Below the pieces are notes generated by a model. It was given only the letters and a program-made list of their open reading frames with translations. It was not told the DNA's origin and made no database searches. DNA of 64,000 nt from Misgurnus anguillicaudatus. Lineage: Eukaryota; Chordata; Actinopteri; Cypriniformes; Cobitidae. The stretch spans positions 2,499,001 to 2,563,000 of the forward strand of contig NC_073346.2 in the NCBI RefSeq assembly GCF_027580225.2, read 5' to 3'. The number at the start of each line of letters is the position of its first letter. The first letter of the stretch is position 1. Positions 1-14,300 of the stretch are shown piece after piece. The position numbers and the translations under genes are program-made.

Positions 1-654
1 ACTGTTTTGCATGTCTCTTTGGAATGCAGTGTTTGTGCTTTTGCACTTCTAAATCTATTGTGATAGTAACTATTTTTAACAATTTGGTCAGTTTTACAGA
101 TGGGGCTTTTCCTTGTCCCAGACTTTTGGGATGCCTTCATTTGAAAATATCTTGACACATCAGTGCCATTGTTTTGTCTCAAGATGTAAGTGTTGTTTTG
201 TAAGGTAGGTTTGTTTGTAAACTTTTTTGTAAAATATCCTAATATAACTAAGGCCCAGTCCTGGATTAATCTACAACCTGTCTAGGAAACTGCCCCTTTA
301 TGTATGTACTCCATGTGCTGATTGTTGTAATAGTTATTGACTGTTAATACTGTTTACAGACTGATAAAATTAAGTAAATTGAATTATTTTTTTCAGTGTA
401 TGAGTGCGTGTGTTTTTGTAAATAAAAAAAATAAACTTACTAGCACTTAATTCATGAGTTTTCTCATTTTCTGAAAATATAGCATAGGGAGTGACTCAGA
501 TTTATGTCTCTTCATTTTTGTGAAGCTTCTGGATTTAACATGGTAAGATTAAAGTAAGATTACACTGCCCTGGATGCTAGTATTTGGGTCAGGCTTTGCT
601 TACATTCTGAGGGCTTTCTATGTATGTCATTATGTCCATAAATGCAAAAAGGCT
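1..654. other. AT-rich sequence with possible polyadenylation signals
   Basis: No convincing open frame is present. Two AATAAA hexamers lie at 421-426 and 430-435, so this could be the 3' end of a transcript from outside the window, but no coding sequence supports it. Such hexamers are common by chance in DNA this AT-rich. Confidence 0.2.
245..298. repeat. Solo terminal fragment of a TIR DNA transposon
   Basis: The stretch resembles the right terminus of the element ending at 4132. Both have a diverged 'aggccyagtcctggatta' type segment followed by 'gaaac(t/c)gcccc'. Only one end is present and no target duplication is visible. It is probably a decayed relic of the same family. Confidence 0.4.
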
Positions 655-905
655 TCCAGCATAAACTGCTGAGCTGGTTTTAGCTGGTCTCTTAGCTTGA
701 TTTTAGCTAGTATTGCTAGTGTAGAAAGCTGGTCTAGCTGTGTTTTTGTCACTTTTTAAGATGATCTAGCTGGACTTTGCTGGTCAGGCTGGAAGACCAG
801 CTGACCCATCAGCTTGACCAGCTTTGCCAGGCTGAGAGGACCAGCTTAGACCAGCTACTGCTATCTTAAACCAGCTTATGCTGATCTTTGCTGGATTTTT
901 CAGTA
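655..905. mobile_element. GCTGG/CCAGC-rich foldback element
   Basis: The left half is rich in GCTGGT and TAGCTGG motifs. The right half carries their reverse complements (ACCAGC, CCAGCTTA). The whole folds back around about 790. There is no coding capacity. Elements built from CCAGC repeats are common in teleost genomes; this assignment is from memory. A shorter piece of similar sequence lies near 4380-4435. Confidence 0.45.
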
Positions 906-1129
906 GGGTTAGTATAAAAATTGCTAAAATATAAGGCCTGCCAAAAAAAAAAATTGTTCAGAAAGTTAGAAATGAAATTAAGCCAATCTTTTTAGAAAAG
1001 AGCTCAGCTGAGAGATAAAAGACAATTTTTAAGTAAATATAATTTATTATAGACTAATGCCTGCTTAAAAAATAATAGCACATTTATTATAGTAATTAAA
1101 ATAAATTGCTATAATAATTTCTTAAGTGA
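906..1129. other. AT-rich intergenic sequence
   Basis: Nothing recognised; homopolymer A and T runs only. Confidence 0.3.
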
Positions 1130-1194
1130 AATGCTGTCAGGTTTTTACACAACAATGCGAACGCATCTCCTAATAACACCTTTATTGAATTTTG

Positions 1195-1340
1195 ATGTAA
1201 TGGAATTTAGAACGCGTGACGTCACGCACAGGCTGCTTGTTTACTTTAGTCGTGTAGGCAACGCAGCTGGATCGCGCCGGACGATTTTGGTATCAACTCG
1301 AGTGGTTTCGACGGCATCTACGGAAAAATTGCAGGTACTG
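1195..1340 (+). promoter_or_regulatory. CpG-richer patch with a CRE-like site and possible splice donor
   Basis: This short GC- and CpG-rich island stands out from AT-rich surroundings. It contains a perfect palindromic cAMP-response-element core, TGACGTCA, at 1217-1224. A donor-like CAG/GTACTG sits at 1331-1340. An open frame of 96 codons spans the patch on the plus strand, but it resembles no protein I know. It could be a promoter with a non-coding first exon, or a fragment of a CpG-rich transposon. The evidence is weak either way. Confidence 0.25.
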
Positions 1341-2330
1341 TACAAAAAATATTTTTTTCTAATGTATCTGATGGTTAGCTCATATTTTAACGTGAAAAAT
1401 AGCAGAGGTAAAAAATTGTGATGTAACGTTAATATGTTATACAAATTCAACTGTTGGCAAATGTATTTTTTAAATAATCCGTTAACGAGTACAAGACACG
1501 TTAAATTCATGGGGTGTTCCTTATTTCTTTTGGGTTTTTTCCAGTTTAAGTAACGTTACTTTAATTACCTGTAATAACAAACGTCTGAGGTAATTTATCC
1601 GTACTAAAGAATTTACAATTTAGGCACTTTATTTTTTCACAATTAAATTAAACTGGGCTTGCTATCGTTCTATCTATACCGAAACGAGTGTTGCGATTTT
1701 AACCGCAAACTAAAGCTAATTTAAATTAATTAAAAAGATTGCAATCCAACATTAAAGCGTCCTAAGGGATTTAATGCATTAATATACCCAGTATATGTAG
1801 GTTATGTATCTCCGCTGTCAGTTTGGTTCCGCTCAACGCAACTTCGGATTTCCTCAGGCAAAGTGCAAAATAAAAACATTATTGAAATTGTAGTAGACAT
1901 TTATTTTAATTGCTAAACTACAAGTGAACGACATTTCAATGAATTTGAACGACGCGCACCGGAGTTTTACCAACCGCAAAATGGAAAACAATAGTTACAA
2001 AGTGAGGACTTTCGAGTTTCAAATGGCCAGTATTTTGTTATTCTTGAACCCAAAGACGTGTTCTCGGTGTCATTTTAAAAGATTTTTCAAGCTCTTTCTA
2101 TACGAACAACTAGTTTTAGCATTTAACCATGTTATACATTTTATTCACATATGGATTAGTTAAATGCACGGCATTTTCTTCACTTCTAAAACACAATATG
2201 ATTTAATGACTAATTCAAAATACACGTAAAACATAATGGAACATTAATATGCAATGAACAGTACATTAGGAGATTTATTTATAATTTTAATTCAAGATTA
2301 CGTACTCCACAAAAGTTTATTTAGGCGGAT
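1341..2330. other. AT-rich intergenic sequence
   Basis: I see no gene. Short open frames here start with non-ATG codons or have no recognisable content. Scattered CpGs such as those near 1690 and 1830 do not form a clear island. Confidence 0.3.
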
Positions 2331-2620
2331 AAACACGCCAGGCGTAGTTCTAAAAACGAGCGCTTGAGGGCGCTTTGGAAGCGCAAATGTGCTTTTGTTG
2401 ATATTGTACAAAACATCAGCGGAAGTATTTTCTTAAAAATATCTAATTTTGCAGATAAGTTTTTTAATCAATGCGTATTGACATCGTGGTAGCACGTTGT
2501 GCCATTTATAGTAATCAACATGTTATCTTGACGTAAATGTAGGCGCCGCCATCTTTGAGCTCGTATGTAAAACTCTCGGTGAGCCATGAAGCTAACGAGT
2601 GTGTCGTTTTGACTGGCAAG
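2331..2620. promoter_or_regulatory. CpG-containing patch with a YY1-type motif
   Basis: CpGs are denser than in the flanks around 2335-2400 and 2540-2600. At 2545-2557 the sequence GCCGCCATCTTTG is the reverse complement of the classic YY1 site (AAGATGGCGGC). That site often lies just downstream of vertebrate transcription starts. An ATG at 2586 opens only a very short frame. Together with the CRE-like patch 1.3 kb away this might mark a promoter region, but no exon follows that I can recognise. Confidence 0.25.
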
Positions 2621-3473
2621 TAATGTTTATTGTGAAATCCTGAAGGAGGGATCATTTGGATTGCCATAATAGCTGGTACAAAAGTAAATCTCTACAAAAC
2701 ATTTGACTAATCAGCGCAACATAGCTTAATGTGAAATGTGTCTCATGTGCGTCCTTGATCTGTAGGCCTATACTGTATACGCATCCATCCATCCAGTAAA
2801 ACGTTTCATAAAACTAATTTAATCTCATCTTATCTATTCTTATCTACACTGTGTTCCAAATTATTATGCATGTTACGTACTGTATTATTAAGATTTCAGT
2901 AAAAACCATTCAGGTTTTAAAGAAGCTTTGATTTATTTCCCATATCTTTTTAACTAACTGATATATCAATCTCAAACAGGTTTATTCATTAGTTTGCGCG
3001 GTAAAACTAAAGACAGAAACTATAGGCTATAGTAAGTTTAATGAATGGGAGAGTTAAAGTCATGTCAAAACTATTCTCATATATTATTATGTAACTTGTG
3101 TTAAATAATATTAATACATTTATTTATTGCATTTTAAAATTTAATTTTAATTAAATTAACCAGCAGAACCACAGTGCCAAAAACACCCATACGTATGTAC
3201 AGCCATCATATTTAATAGCCTCTCTAATTACAAAATAATGGATGAATTTGAATTAAGAAAACAATTTTTTCTATTAAAAGTTGGTTTGTGGTTTGTTATG
3301 TGTTGCTAACGTTATTCTACGCCTGTCTTAGCCTGACCCGTTTTCAACTAACACCCCCTAAATGTACTAATTTAATGAGAAATAATCCACTACAATCGCA
3401 TTTATGCACAAACTCATTTGATTTACATGTAGTGCTAATATACAATCTTATTTTTTAAACATCTAGGGGTGGT
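2621..3473. other. AT-rich intergenic sequence
   Basis: No gene, RNA or complete mobile element recognised. Confidence 0.3.
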
Positions 3474-4132
3474 TTCTTGGACAGGGATTAGTTTAAGCCA
3501 TGACTAGGCCTTAGTTTAATTAGGAAATATAACTAGTTCAGGGCTCAACATAAAGGACTGCCCTGTGGCCCGGGGCAAGCGTGAGAAACGTTTCGGCCAG
3601 TAAAAAGTATTGTCACTTGCCCGATCGGGCCAGTGCTTCACCCTTAGTCACTAACATATATTCTCATCAATGTATATTATTGTACATTTGCTTGGGTAAA
3701 ACACGACGAAAGAAACTATGTACATTTTTTGCACAATTTGCTGTCAAATTGCAGAAAAGTTGGGAGCCTTTTTGGCTTTAACCTTTCGTTGTAACTGTCT
3801 GTTGTATATGTATACAATTATATTTGACTTTTGAATTATTCTTTTTAAATATGACACTGGCATTTTTTATTGGGACCAGTGAAAATTTTGGCAGGGCAAG
3901 TGAAAACCTGAACCACTGGGCCAACCGGGCCAATATAAAAAAATGTTTGCGTTGAGCCCTGTAGTTTTAACTAACATGCCTTACTAAAACATTACTTGTG
4001 TGCATTTTAAAACAAAAAAAAGGGTACCGATGTATTTTAAGATATGTCAGTGCAAGTTGTTTTCATTTTGGACAGCTCTTACATTTATTTTAGTCTAGGA
4101 CTAGTCTAATCCCTGTCCGGGAAACCGCCCCC
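3474..4132. mobile_element. Non-autonomous TIR DNA transposon (host of a nested element)
   Basis: The left end (3474 onward) and the reverse complement of the right end (to 4132) match over about 40 bp, around GGACAGGGATTAG. No transposase is present. A second element, 3539-3961, sits inside it near the left terminus. A diverged solo end of the same family is at 245-298. The superfamily is not clear because no clean target duplication is visible. Confidence 0.6.
3539..3961. mobile_element. Nested hAT-like MITE with CAGGGCTCAAC ends
   Basis: The terminal inverted repeats are CAGGGCTCAAC (3539) and GTTGAGCCCTG (to 3961), with subterminal GGGCC-rich segments near both ends (GATCGGGCC on the left, AACCGGGCC on the right). 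The CAGGG start suggests hAT. The flanks share only a short TAGTT-like string, so an 8-bp duplication is not proven. The 66-codon frame inside is not a transposase. Confidence 0.55.
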
Positions 4133-4571
4133 TAAAGTCTTAAAACTTTAATCAAGTTCATCACACTTTAAATACATAAAAGTTCATAACGTTTTAAATG
4201 TATGCAACCTAAATTAATATGCATATTTGTTTGGGAATATCATTTATTTAAAAAAAAAATCCTTTTAGCCTGCCCCCGCAAGCCCCACCCCAAAAGTGTC
4301 ACCATTGTAACACATATTTTCTCCAAATGTGTAAAAGTATGTGCAAGTTATAAGGTCATTTTTATAATTTAAAGATTTTAGTTGCTGGATAGTCGATTTA
4401 AGCTGGTTGGCCGGTCTTTGCTGGAAATCACTGGTCAGAAAAATACATAAGTAAATTCAAATTATAAAATCTGTTTTTCTAATCTGCATGGACACACCAA
4501 ACTGACAGTCAGCCATCAGGTCAAATGCTGAATCTGCGCACAAGTAAGTCATTATATTGAATATATTTTGG

Positions 4572-4610
<39 letters not shown>

Positions 4611-5308
4611 TTTTTTCACTGAAATGTATCTCATGATCTTCTGAAGGTGTTAGAAACTCAAATAGACAAAAATATAACAGTGTAAACACACACAGATACA
4701 TGTGTGTGTTTGCTTGTTTGAAACTTAAATTATAAACTTATCATATTTTTATAAAATGTATAATATATGAAGAGGTTAGATGCAAAAGCAGCTAAACACC
4801 ACCTCGAAAATGAGATAATGATTGTAACCAAATGCTCTAGACAGGTTTGTGTTCATTAATTACCATCGTGTCAAATTGCATCTGAACTTTTCATATTATT
4901 ATATCAACAAATAATAAATGTCAGACCTCGGAAATCTGTTTTCAACAGCATAATTTTGTTAAACATTGGTTTTGCTCTGGGAGCTTGGATTTTGTTGTTT
5001 GCCGGTGGTTTGGTGCTTGACAACTCTGGCTAAGGTTGGGTCAGCCTTAGACAAATGACAATTTGTAATTTATTTATTAGTTTATTTGTGGGATTACATA
5101 CAAATGCATAAACACAAATAGATGCAAATTTGCAAAAACGTGTTGTGAATGATTGGGCGACGCAATACTTGCCTTCAATCAATCAGGCCCTAATTCTTAC
5201 ATTTAATTTGATAAGTGAAATCAGTTTGGTATTTTTTAAAGTAACAGGTGCAATGTGTTTAGACTATCTTTAACTAGTACAATGATTTTGTAGTGGATAA
5301 AATAATTG
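4133..5308. other. AT-rich intergenic sequence before the satellite
   Basis: Apart from the TA microsatellite and a short CTGG-rich relic near 4380-4435, no feature is recognised. The stretch ends where the first AAATAAACAGGTAGG satellite unit begins. Confidence 0.35.
4575..4604. repeat. (TA)n microsatellite
   Basis: About 15 uninterrupted TA dinucleotides, then TATGTATG. Confidence 0.9.
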
Positions 5309-8300
5309 TATTAAATAAACAGGTAGGATGTGACAGCGCAAAAATCAAATTGTCTTATGTAGTATAAAATAAACAGGTAGGATGCGACCACGCAAAAATC
5401 AGATTGTCTTATGTAGTATAAAATAAACAGGTAGGATGTGACCGTGCATAAAACAGATTGTCTTATGTAGTATAAAATAAACAGGTAGGATGCGACAACG
5501 CAAAAATCAGATTGTCTTATGTAGTATAAAATAAACAGGTAGGATGTGACCGTGCATAAAACAGATTGTCTTATGTAGTATAAAATAAACAGGTAGGATG
5601 TGACCGCGCAAAAATCAAATTGTCTTATGTAGTATAAAATAAACAGGTAGGATGCGAACGTGCAAAAATCAGATTGTCTTATGTAGTATAAAATAAACAG
5701 GTAGGATGTGACCGTGCATAAAACAGATTGTCTTATGTAGTGTAAAATAAACAGGTAGGATGTGACCGCGCAAAAATCAAATTGTCTTATGTAGTATAAA
5801 ATAAACAGGTAGGATGCGAACGTGCAAAAATCAAATTGTCTTATGTAGTATAAAATAAACAGGTAGGATGTGACCGTGCATAAAACAGATTGTCTTATGT
5901 AGTGTAAAATAAACAGGTAGGATGTGACCGCGCAAAAATCAAATTGTCTTATGTAGTATAAAATAAACAGGTAGGATGCGACCGCGCAAAAATCAGATTG
6001 TCTTATGTAGTATAAAATAAACAGGTAGGATGCGACCGTGCAAAAATCAGATTGTCTTATGTAGTATAAAATAAACAGGTAGGATGCGAACGGTCAAAAA
6101 TCAGATTGTCTTATGTAGTATAAAATAAACAGGTAGGATGCGACCACGCAAAAATCAAATTGTCTTATGTAGTATAAAATAAACAGGTAGGATGAGACCG
6201 TGCAAAAATCAAATTGTCTTATGTAGTATAAAATAAACAGGTAGGATGCGACCACGCAAAAATCAAATTGTCTTATGTAGTATAAAATAAACAGGTAGGA
6301 TGAGACCGTGCAAAAATCAAATTGTCTTATGTAGTATAAAATAAACAGGTAGGATGCGACCACGCAAAAATCAAATTGTCTTATGTAGTATAAAATAAAC
6401 AGGTAGGATGCGACCACGCAAAAATCAAATTGTCTTATGTAGTATAAAATAAACAGGTAGGATGAGACCGTGCAAAAATCAAATTGTCTTATGTAGTGTA
6501 AAATAAACAGGTAGGATGCGACCGTGCAAAAATCTGATTGTCTTATGTAGTATAAAATAAACAGGTAGGATGAGACCACGCAAAAATCAAAATGTCTTAT
6601 GTAGTATAAAATAAACAGGTAGGATGCGACCGTGCAAAAATCTGATTGTCTTATGTAGTATAAAATAAACAGGTAGGATGCGAACGTGCAAAAATCAGAT
6701 TGTCTTATGTAGTATAAAATAAACAGGTAGGATGTGACCGTGCATAAAACAGATTGTCTTATGTAGTATAAAATAAACAGGTAGGATGCGACCGTGCAAA
6801 AATCTGATTGTCTTATGTAGTATAAAATAAACAGGTAGGATGCGACCGTGCAAAAATCTGATTGTCTTATGTAGTATAAAATAAACAGGTAGGATGCGAC
6901 CGTGCAAAAATCAGATTGTCTTATGTAGTATAAAATAAACAGGTAGGATGCGACCGTGCAAAAATCTGATTGTCTTATGTAGTATAAAATAAACAGGTAG
7001 GATGAGACCACGCAAAAATCAAAATGTCTTATGTAGTATAAAATAAACAGGTAGGATGCGACCGTGCAAAAATCTGATTGTCTTATGTAGTATAAAATAA
7101 ACAGGTAGGATGCGACCGCGCAAAAATCAGATTGTCTTATGTAGTATAAAATAAACAGGTAGGATGCGACCGTGCAAAAATCAGATTGTCTTATGTAGTA
7201 TAAAATAAACAGGTAGGATGCGAACGGTCAAAAATCAGATTGTCTTATGTAGTATAAAATAAACAGGTAGGATGCGACCACGCAAAAATCAAATTGTCTT
7301 ATGTAGTATAAAATAAACAGGTAGGATGAGACCGTGCAAAAATCAAATTGTCTTATGTAGTATAAAATAAACAGGTAGGATGCGACCACGCAAAAATCAA
7401 ATTGTCTTATGTAGTATAAAATAAACAGGTAGGATGAGACCGTGCAAAAATCAAATTGTCTTATGTAGTATAAAATAAACAGGTAGGATGCGACCACGCA
7501 AAAATCAAATTGTCTTATGTAGTATAAAATAAACAGGTAGGATGCGACCACGCAAAAATCAAATTGTCTTATGTAGTATAAAATAAACAGGTAGGATGTG
7601 ACCGCGCAAAAATCAAATTGTCTTATGTAGTGTAAAATAAACAGGTAGGATGAGACCGTGCAAAAATCAGATTGTCTTATATAGTATAAAATAAACAGGT
7701 AGGATGAGACCGTGCAAAAATCAAATTGTCTTATGCAGTATAAAATAAACAGGTAGGATGTGACCGTGCAAAAATCAAATTGTCTTATGTAGTATAAAAT
7801 AAACAGGTAGGATGAGACCACGCAAAAATCAAAATGTCTTATGTAGTGTAAAATAAACAGGTGGGATGAGACCGTGCAAAAATCAGATTGTCTTATGTAG
7901 TATAAAATAAACAGGTAGGATGAGACCACGCAAAAATCAAAATGTCTTATGTAGTGTAAAATAAACAGGTAGGATGAGACCGTGCAAAAATCTGATTGTC
8001 TTATGTAGTGTAAAATAAACAGGTAGGATGAGACCGTGCAAAAATCAGATTGTCTTATGTAGTGTAAAATAAACAGGTAGGATGAGACCGTGCAAAAATC
8101 AGATTGTCTTATGTAGTGTAAAATAAACGGGTAGGATGCGACCGTGCAAAAATCAAATTGTCTTATGTAGTGTAAAATAAACAGGTAGGATGTGACCGTG
8201 CAAAAATCTGATTGTCTTATGTAGTGTAAAATAAACAGGTAGGATGAGACCACGCAAAAATCAAATTGTCTTATGTAGTGTAAAATAAACAGGTAGGATG

Positions 8301-11300
8301 AGACCGTGCAAAAATCAGATTGTCTTATGTAGTATAAAATAAACAGGTAGGATGAGACCGTGCAAAAATCAGATTGTCTTAATATGTAGTGTAAAATAAA
8401 CAGGTAGGATGAGACCACGCAAAAATCAAATTGTCTTATGTAGTGTAAAATAAACAGGTAGGATGAGACCGTGCAAAAATCAGATTGTCTTATGTAGTGT
8501 AAAATAAACAGGTAGGATGAGACCACGCAAAAATCAAATTGTCTTATGTAGTGTAAAATAAACAGGTAGGATGAGACCGTGCAAAAATCAGATTGTCTTA
8601 TGTAGTGTAAAATAAACAGGTAGGATGAGACCGTGCAAAAATCAAATTGTCTTATGTAGTGTAAAATAAACAGGTAGGATGAGACCGTGCAAAAATCAGA
8701 TTGTCTTATGTAGTGTAAAATAAACAGGTAGGATGAGACCGTGCAAAAATCAGATTGTCTTATGTAGTATAAAATAAACAGGTAGGATGAGACCGTGCAA
8801 AAATCAGATTGTCTTAATATGTAGTGTAAAATAAACAGGTAGGATGAGACCACGCAAAAATCAAATTGTCTTATGTAGTGTAAAATAAACAGGTAGGATG
8901 AGACCGTGCAAAAATCAGATTGTCTTATGTAGTGTAAAATAAACAGGTAGGATGAGACCACGCAAAAATCAAATTGTCTTATGTAGTGTAAAATAAACAG
9001 GTAGGATGAGACCGTGCAAAAATCAGATTGTCTTATGTAGTGTAAAATAAACAGGTAGGATGAGACCGTGCAAAAATCAAATTGTCTTATGTAGTGTAAA
9101 ATAAACAGGTAGGATGAGACCGTGCAAAAATCAGATTGTCTTATGTAGTGTAAAATAAACAGGTAGGATGAGACCACGCAAAAATCAAATTGTCTTATGT
9201 AGTGTAAAATAAACAGGTAGGATGAGACCGTGCAAAAATCAAATTGTCTTATGTAGTGTAAAATAAACAGGTAGGATGAGACCGTGCAAAAATCAGATTG
9301 TCTTATGTAGTGTAAAATAAACAGGTAGGATGAGACCGTGCAAAAATCAAATTGTCTTATGCAGTATAAAATAAACAGGTAGGATGTGACCGTGCAAAAA
9401 TCAAATTGTCTTATGTAGTATAAAATAAACAGGTAGGATGAGACCACGCAAAAATCAAAATGTCTTATGTAGTGTAAAATAAACAGGTGGGATGAGACCG
9501 TGCAAAAATCAGATTGTCTTATGTAGTATAAAATAAACAGGTAGGATGAGACCACGCAAAAATCAAAATGTCTTATGTAGTGTAAAATAAACAGGTAGGA
9601 TGAGACCGTGCAAAAATCAGATTGTCTTATGTAGTGTAAAATAAACAGGTAGGATGAGACCGTGCAAAAATCAAATTGTCTTATGTAGTGTAAAATAAAC
9701 AGGTAGGATGAGACCGTGCAAAAATCAAATTGTCTTATGTAGTGTAAAATAAACAGGTAGGATGAGACCGTGCAAAAATCAGATTGTCTTATGTAGTGTA
9801 AAATAAACGGGTAGGATGCGACCGTGCAAAAATCAAATTGTCTTATGTAGTGTAAAATAAACAGGTAGGATGTGACCGTGCAAAAATCTGATTGTCTTAT
9901 GTAGTGTAAAATAAACAGGTAGGATGAGACCACGCAAAAATCAAATTGTCTTATGTAGTGTAAAATAAACAGGTAGGATGAGACCGTGCAAAAATCAGAT
10001 TGTCTTATGTAGTGTAAAATAAACAGGTAGGATGAGACCGTGCAAAAATCAAATTGTCTTATGTAGTGTAAAATAAACAGGTAGGATGAGACCGTGCAAA
10101 AATCAGATTGTCTTATGTAGTGTAAAATAAACAGGTAGGATGAGACCACGCAAAAATCAAATTGTCTTATGTAGTGTAAAATAAACAGGTAGGATGAGAC
10201 CGTGCAAAAATCAAATTGTCTTATGTAGTGTAAAATAAACAGGTAGGATGAGACCGTGCAAAAATCAGATTGTCTTATGTAGTGTAAAATAAACAGGTAG
10301 GATGAGACCGTGCAAAAATCAAATTGTCTTATGTAGTGTAAAATAAACAGGTAGGATGAGACCGTGCAAAAATCAGATTGTCTTATGTAGTATAAAATAA
10401 ACAGGTAGGATGAGACCACGCAAAAATCAAATTGTCTTATGTAGTGTAAAATAAACAGGTAGGATGAGACCGTGCAAAAATCAAATTGTCTTATGTAGTA
10501 TAAAATAAACAGGTAGGATGAGACCGTGCAAAAATCAGATTGTCTTATGTAGTGTAAAATAAACAGGTAGGATGAGACCACGCAAAAATCAAATTGTCTT
10601 ATGTAGTGTAAAATAAACAGGTAGGATGCGACCACGCAAAAATCAAATTGTCTTATGTAGTATAAAATAAACAGGTAGGATGAGACCGTGCAAAAATCAG
10701 ATTGTCTTATGTAGTGTAAAATAAACAGGTAGGATGAGACCACGCAAAAATCAAATTGTCTTATGTAGTGTAAAATAAACAGGTAGGATGAGACCACGCA
10801 AAAATCAAATCAGATTGTCTTATGTAGTGTAAAATAAACAGGTAGGATGAGACCGTGCAAAAATCAAATTGTCTTATGTAGTATAAAATAAACAGGTAGG
10901 ATGAGACCGTGCAAAAATCAGATTGTCTTATGTAGTGTAAAATAAACGGGTAGGATGCGACCGTGCAAAAATCAGATTGTCTTATGTAGTGTAAAATAAA
11001 CAGGTAGGATGAGACCGTGCAAAAATCAGATTGTCTTATGTAGTATAAAATAAACAGGTAGGATGAGACCGTGCAAAAATCAGATTGTCTTATGTAGTGT
11101 AAAATAAACGGGTAGGATGCGACCGTGCAAAAATCAGATTGTCTTATGTAGTGTAAAATAAACAGGTAGGATGAGACCGTGCAAAAATCAGATTGTCTTA
11201 TGTAGTGTAAAATAAACAGGTAGGATGAGACCGTGCAAAAATCAGATTGTCTTATGTAGTGTAAAATAAACAGGTAGGATGAGACCGTGCAAAAATCAGA

Positions 11301-14300
11301 TTGTCTTATGTAGTGTAAAATAAACAGGTAGGATGAGACCGTGCAAAAATCAGATTGTCTTATGTAGTGTAAAATAAACAGGTAGGATGAGACCGTGCAA
11401 AAATCTAATTGTCTTATGTAGTGTAAAATAAACAGGTAGGATGAGACCGTGCAAAAATCAGATTGTCTTATGTAGTATAAAATAAACAGGTAGGATGAGA
11501 CCGTGCAAAAATCAGATTGTCTTTTGTAGTATAAAATAAACAGGTAGGATGTGACCGCGCAAAAATCTGATTGTCTTATGTAATATAAAATAAACAGGTA
11601 GAATGGGACCGCGCAAAAATCAGATTGTCTTATGTAGTATAAAATAAACAGGTAGGATGCGACCGTGCAAAAATCAGATTGTCTTATGTAGTATGAAATA
11701 AACAGGTAGGATGTGACCGTGCAAAAATCAGATTGTCTTATGTAGTGTAAAATAAACAGGTAGGATGCGACCGTGCAAAAATCTGATTGTCTTATGTAGT
11801 ATAAAATAAACAGGTAGAATGGGACCGCGCAAAAATCTGATTGTCTTATGTAGTATAAAATAAACAGGTAGGATGCGACCGTGCAAAAATCAGATTGTCT
11901 TATGTAGTATAAAATAAACAGGTAGGATGCGACCGTGCAAAAATCAGATTGTCTTATGTAGTGTAAAATAAACAGGTAGGATGCGACCGTGCAAAAATCT
12001 GATTGTCTTATATAGTATAAAATAAACAGGTAGAATGGGACCGCGCAAAAATCTGATTGTCTTATGTAGTATAAAATAAACAGGTAGAATGGGACCGCGC
12101 AAAAATCAGATTGTCTTATGTAGTATAAAATAAACAGGTAGGATGCGACCGTGCAAAAATCTGATTGTCTTATGTAGTATCAAATAAACAGGTAGGATGC
12201 GACCGCGCAAAAATCTGATTGTCTTATGTAGTATGAAATAAACAGGTAGGATGCGACCGTGCAAAAATCAGATTGTCTTATGTAGTATCAAATAAACAGG
12301 TAGGATGCGACCGCGCAAAAATCTGATTGTCTTATGTAGTATGAAATAAACAGGTAGGATGCGACCGTGCAAAAATCAGATTGTCTTATGTAGTATGAAA
12401 TAAACAGTTAGGATGCGACCGTGCAAAAATCAGATTGTCTTATGTAGTGTAAAATAAACAGGTAGGATGCGACCGTGCAAAAATCTGATTGTCTTATGTA
12501 GTATAAAATAAACAGGTAGAATGGGACCGCGCAAAAATCTGATTGTCTTATGTAGTATAAAATAAACAGGTAGGATGTGATCGTGCAAAAATCAGATTGT
12601 CTTATGTAGTATAAAATAAACAGGTAGGTTGTGACGGATCAAAATAAGATTGTCTTATGTAGTATAAAATAAACTGGTAGGATATGACGGTTCAAAATCA
12701 GATTGTCTTATGTAGTATAAAATAAACAGATAGGATGGGACCGCGCAAAAATCAGATTGTTTTATGTAGTGTAAAATAAACAGGTAGGATGAGACCGTGC
12801 AAAAATCAAATTGTCTTATGTAGTGTAAAATAAACAGGTAAGGATGCGACAGCGCAAAAATCAAATTGTCTTATGCAGTATAAAATAAACATGTAGGATG
12901 TGACCGCGCAAAAATCAAATTGTCTTATGTAGTGTAAAATAAACAGGTAGGATGAGACCGTGCAAAAATCAAACTGTCTTATGTAGTATAAAATAAACAG
13001 GCAGGATGTGACCGCGCAAAAATCAAATTGTCTTATGTAGTGTAAAATAAACAGGTAGGATGTGACCGCGCAAAAATCAAATTGTCTTATGTAGTGTAAA
13101 ATAAACAGGTAGAATGGGACCGCGCAAAAATCAGATTGTCTTATGTAGTATAAAATAAACAGGTAGGATGCGACCGCGCAAAAATCTGATTGTCTTATGT
13201 AGTATAAAATAAACAGGTAGAATGGGACCGCGCAAAAATCAGATTGTCTTATGTAGTATAAAATAAACAGGTAGGATGCGACCACGCAAAAATCAAATTG
13301 TCTTATGTAGTATAAAATAAACAGGTAGGATGAGACCGTGCAAAAATCAAATTGTCTTATGTAGTATAAAATAAACAGGTAGGATGCGACCGTGCAAAAA
13401 TCTGATTGTCTTATGTAGTATAAAATAAACAGGTAGGATGCGACCGTGCAAAAATCAGATTGTCTTATGTAGTATAAAATAAACAGGTAGGATGCGACCG
13501 TGCAAAAATCTGATTGTCTTATGTAGTATAAAATAAACAGGTAGGATGAGACCACGCAAAAATCAAAATGTCTTATGTAGTATAAAATAAACAGGTAGGA
13601 TGCGACCGTGCAAAAATCTGATTGTCTTATGTAGTATAAAATAAACAGGTAGGATGCGAACGTGCAAAAATCAGATTGTCTTATGTAGTATAAAATAAAC
13701 AGGTAGGATGTGACCGTGCATAAAACAGATTGTCTTATGTAGTATAAAATAAACAGGTAGGATGCGACCGTGCAAAAATCTGATTGTCTTATGTAGTATA
13801 AAATAAACAGGTAGGATGAGACCACGCAAAAATCAAAATGTCTTATGTAGTATAAAATAAACAGGTAGGATGCGACCGTGCAAAAATCTGATTGTCTTAT
13901 GTAGTATAAAATAAACAGGTAGGATGCGAACGTGCAAAAATCAGATTGTCTTATGTAGTATAAAATAAACAGGTAGGATGTGACCGTGCATAAAACAGAT
14001 TGTCTTATGTAGTATAAAATAAACAGGTAGGATGCGACCGCGCAAAAATCAAATTGTCTTATGTAGTATAAAATAAACAGGTAGGATGCGACCGCGCAAA
14101 AATCAGATTGTCTTATGTAGTATAAAATAAACAGGTAGGATGCGACCGTGCAAAAATCAGATTGTCTTATGTAGTATAAAATAAACAGGTAGGATGCGAA
14201 CGTGCAAAAATCAGATTGTCTTATGTAGTATAAAATAAACAGGTAGGATGCGACCACGCAAAAATCAAATTGTCTTATGTAGTATAAAATAAACAGGTAG

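Noticed and set aside
1924..2163. 79-codon plus-strand frame
   Set aside because: It opens with GTG, lies in AT-rich sequence and resembles no known protein.
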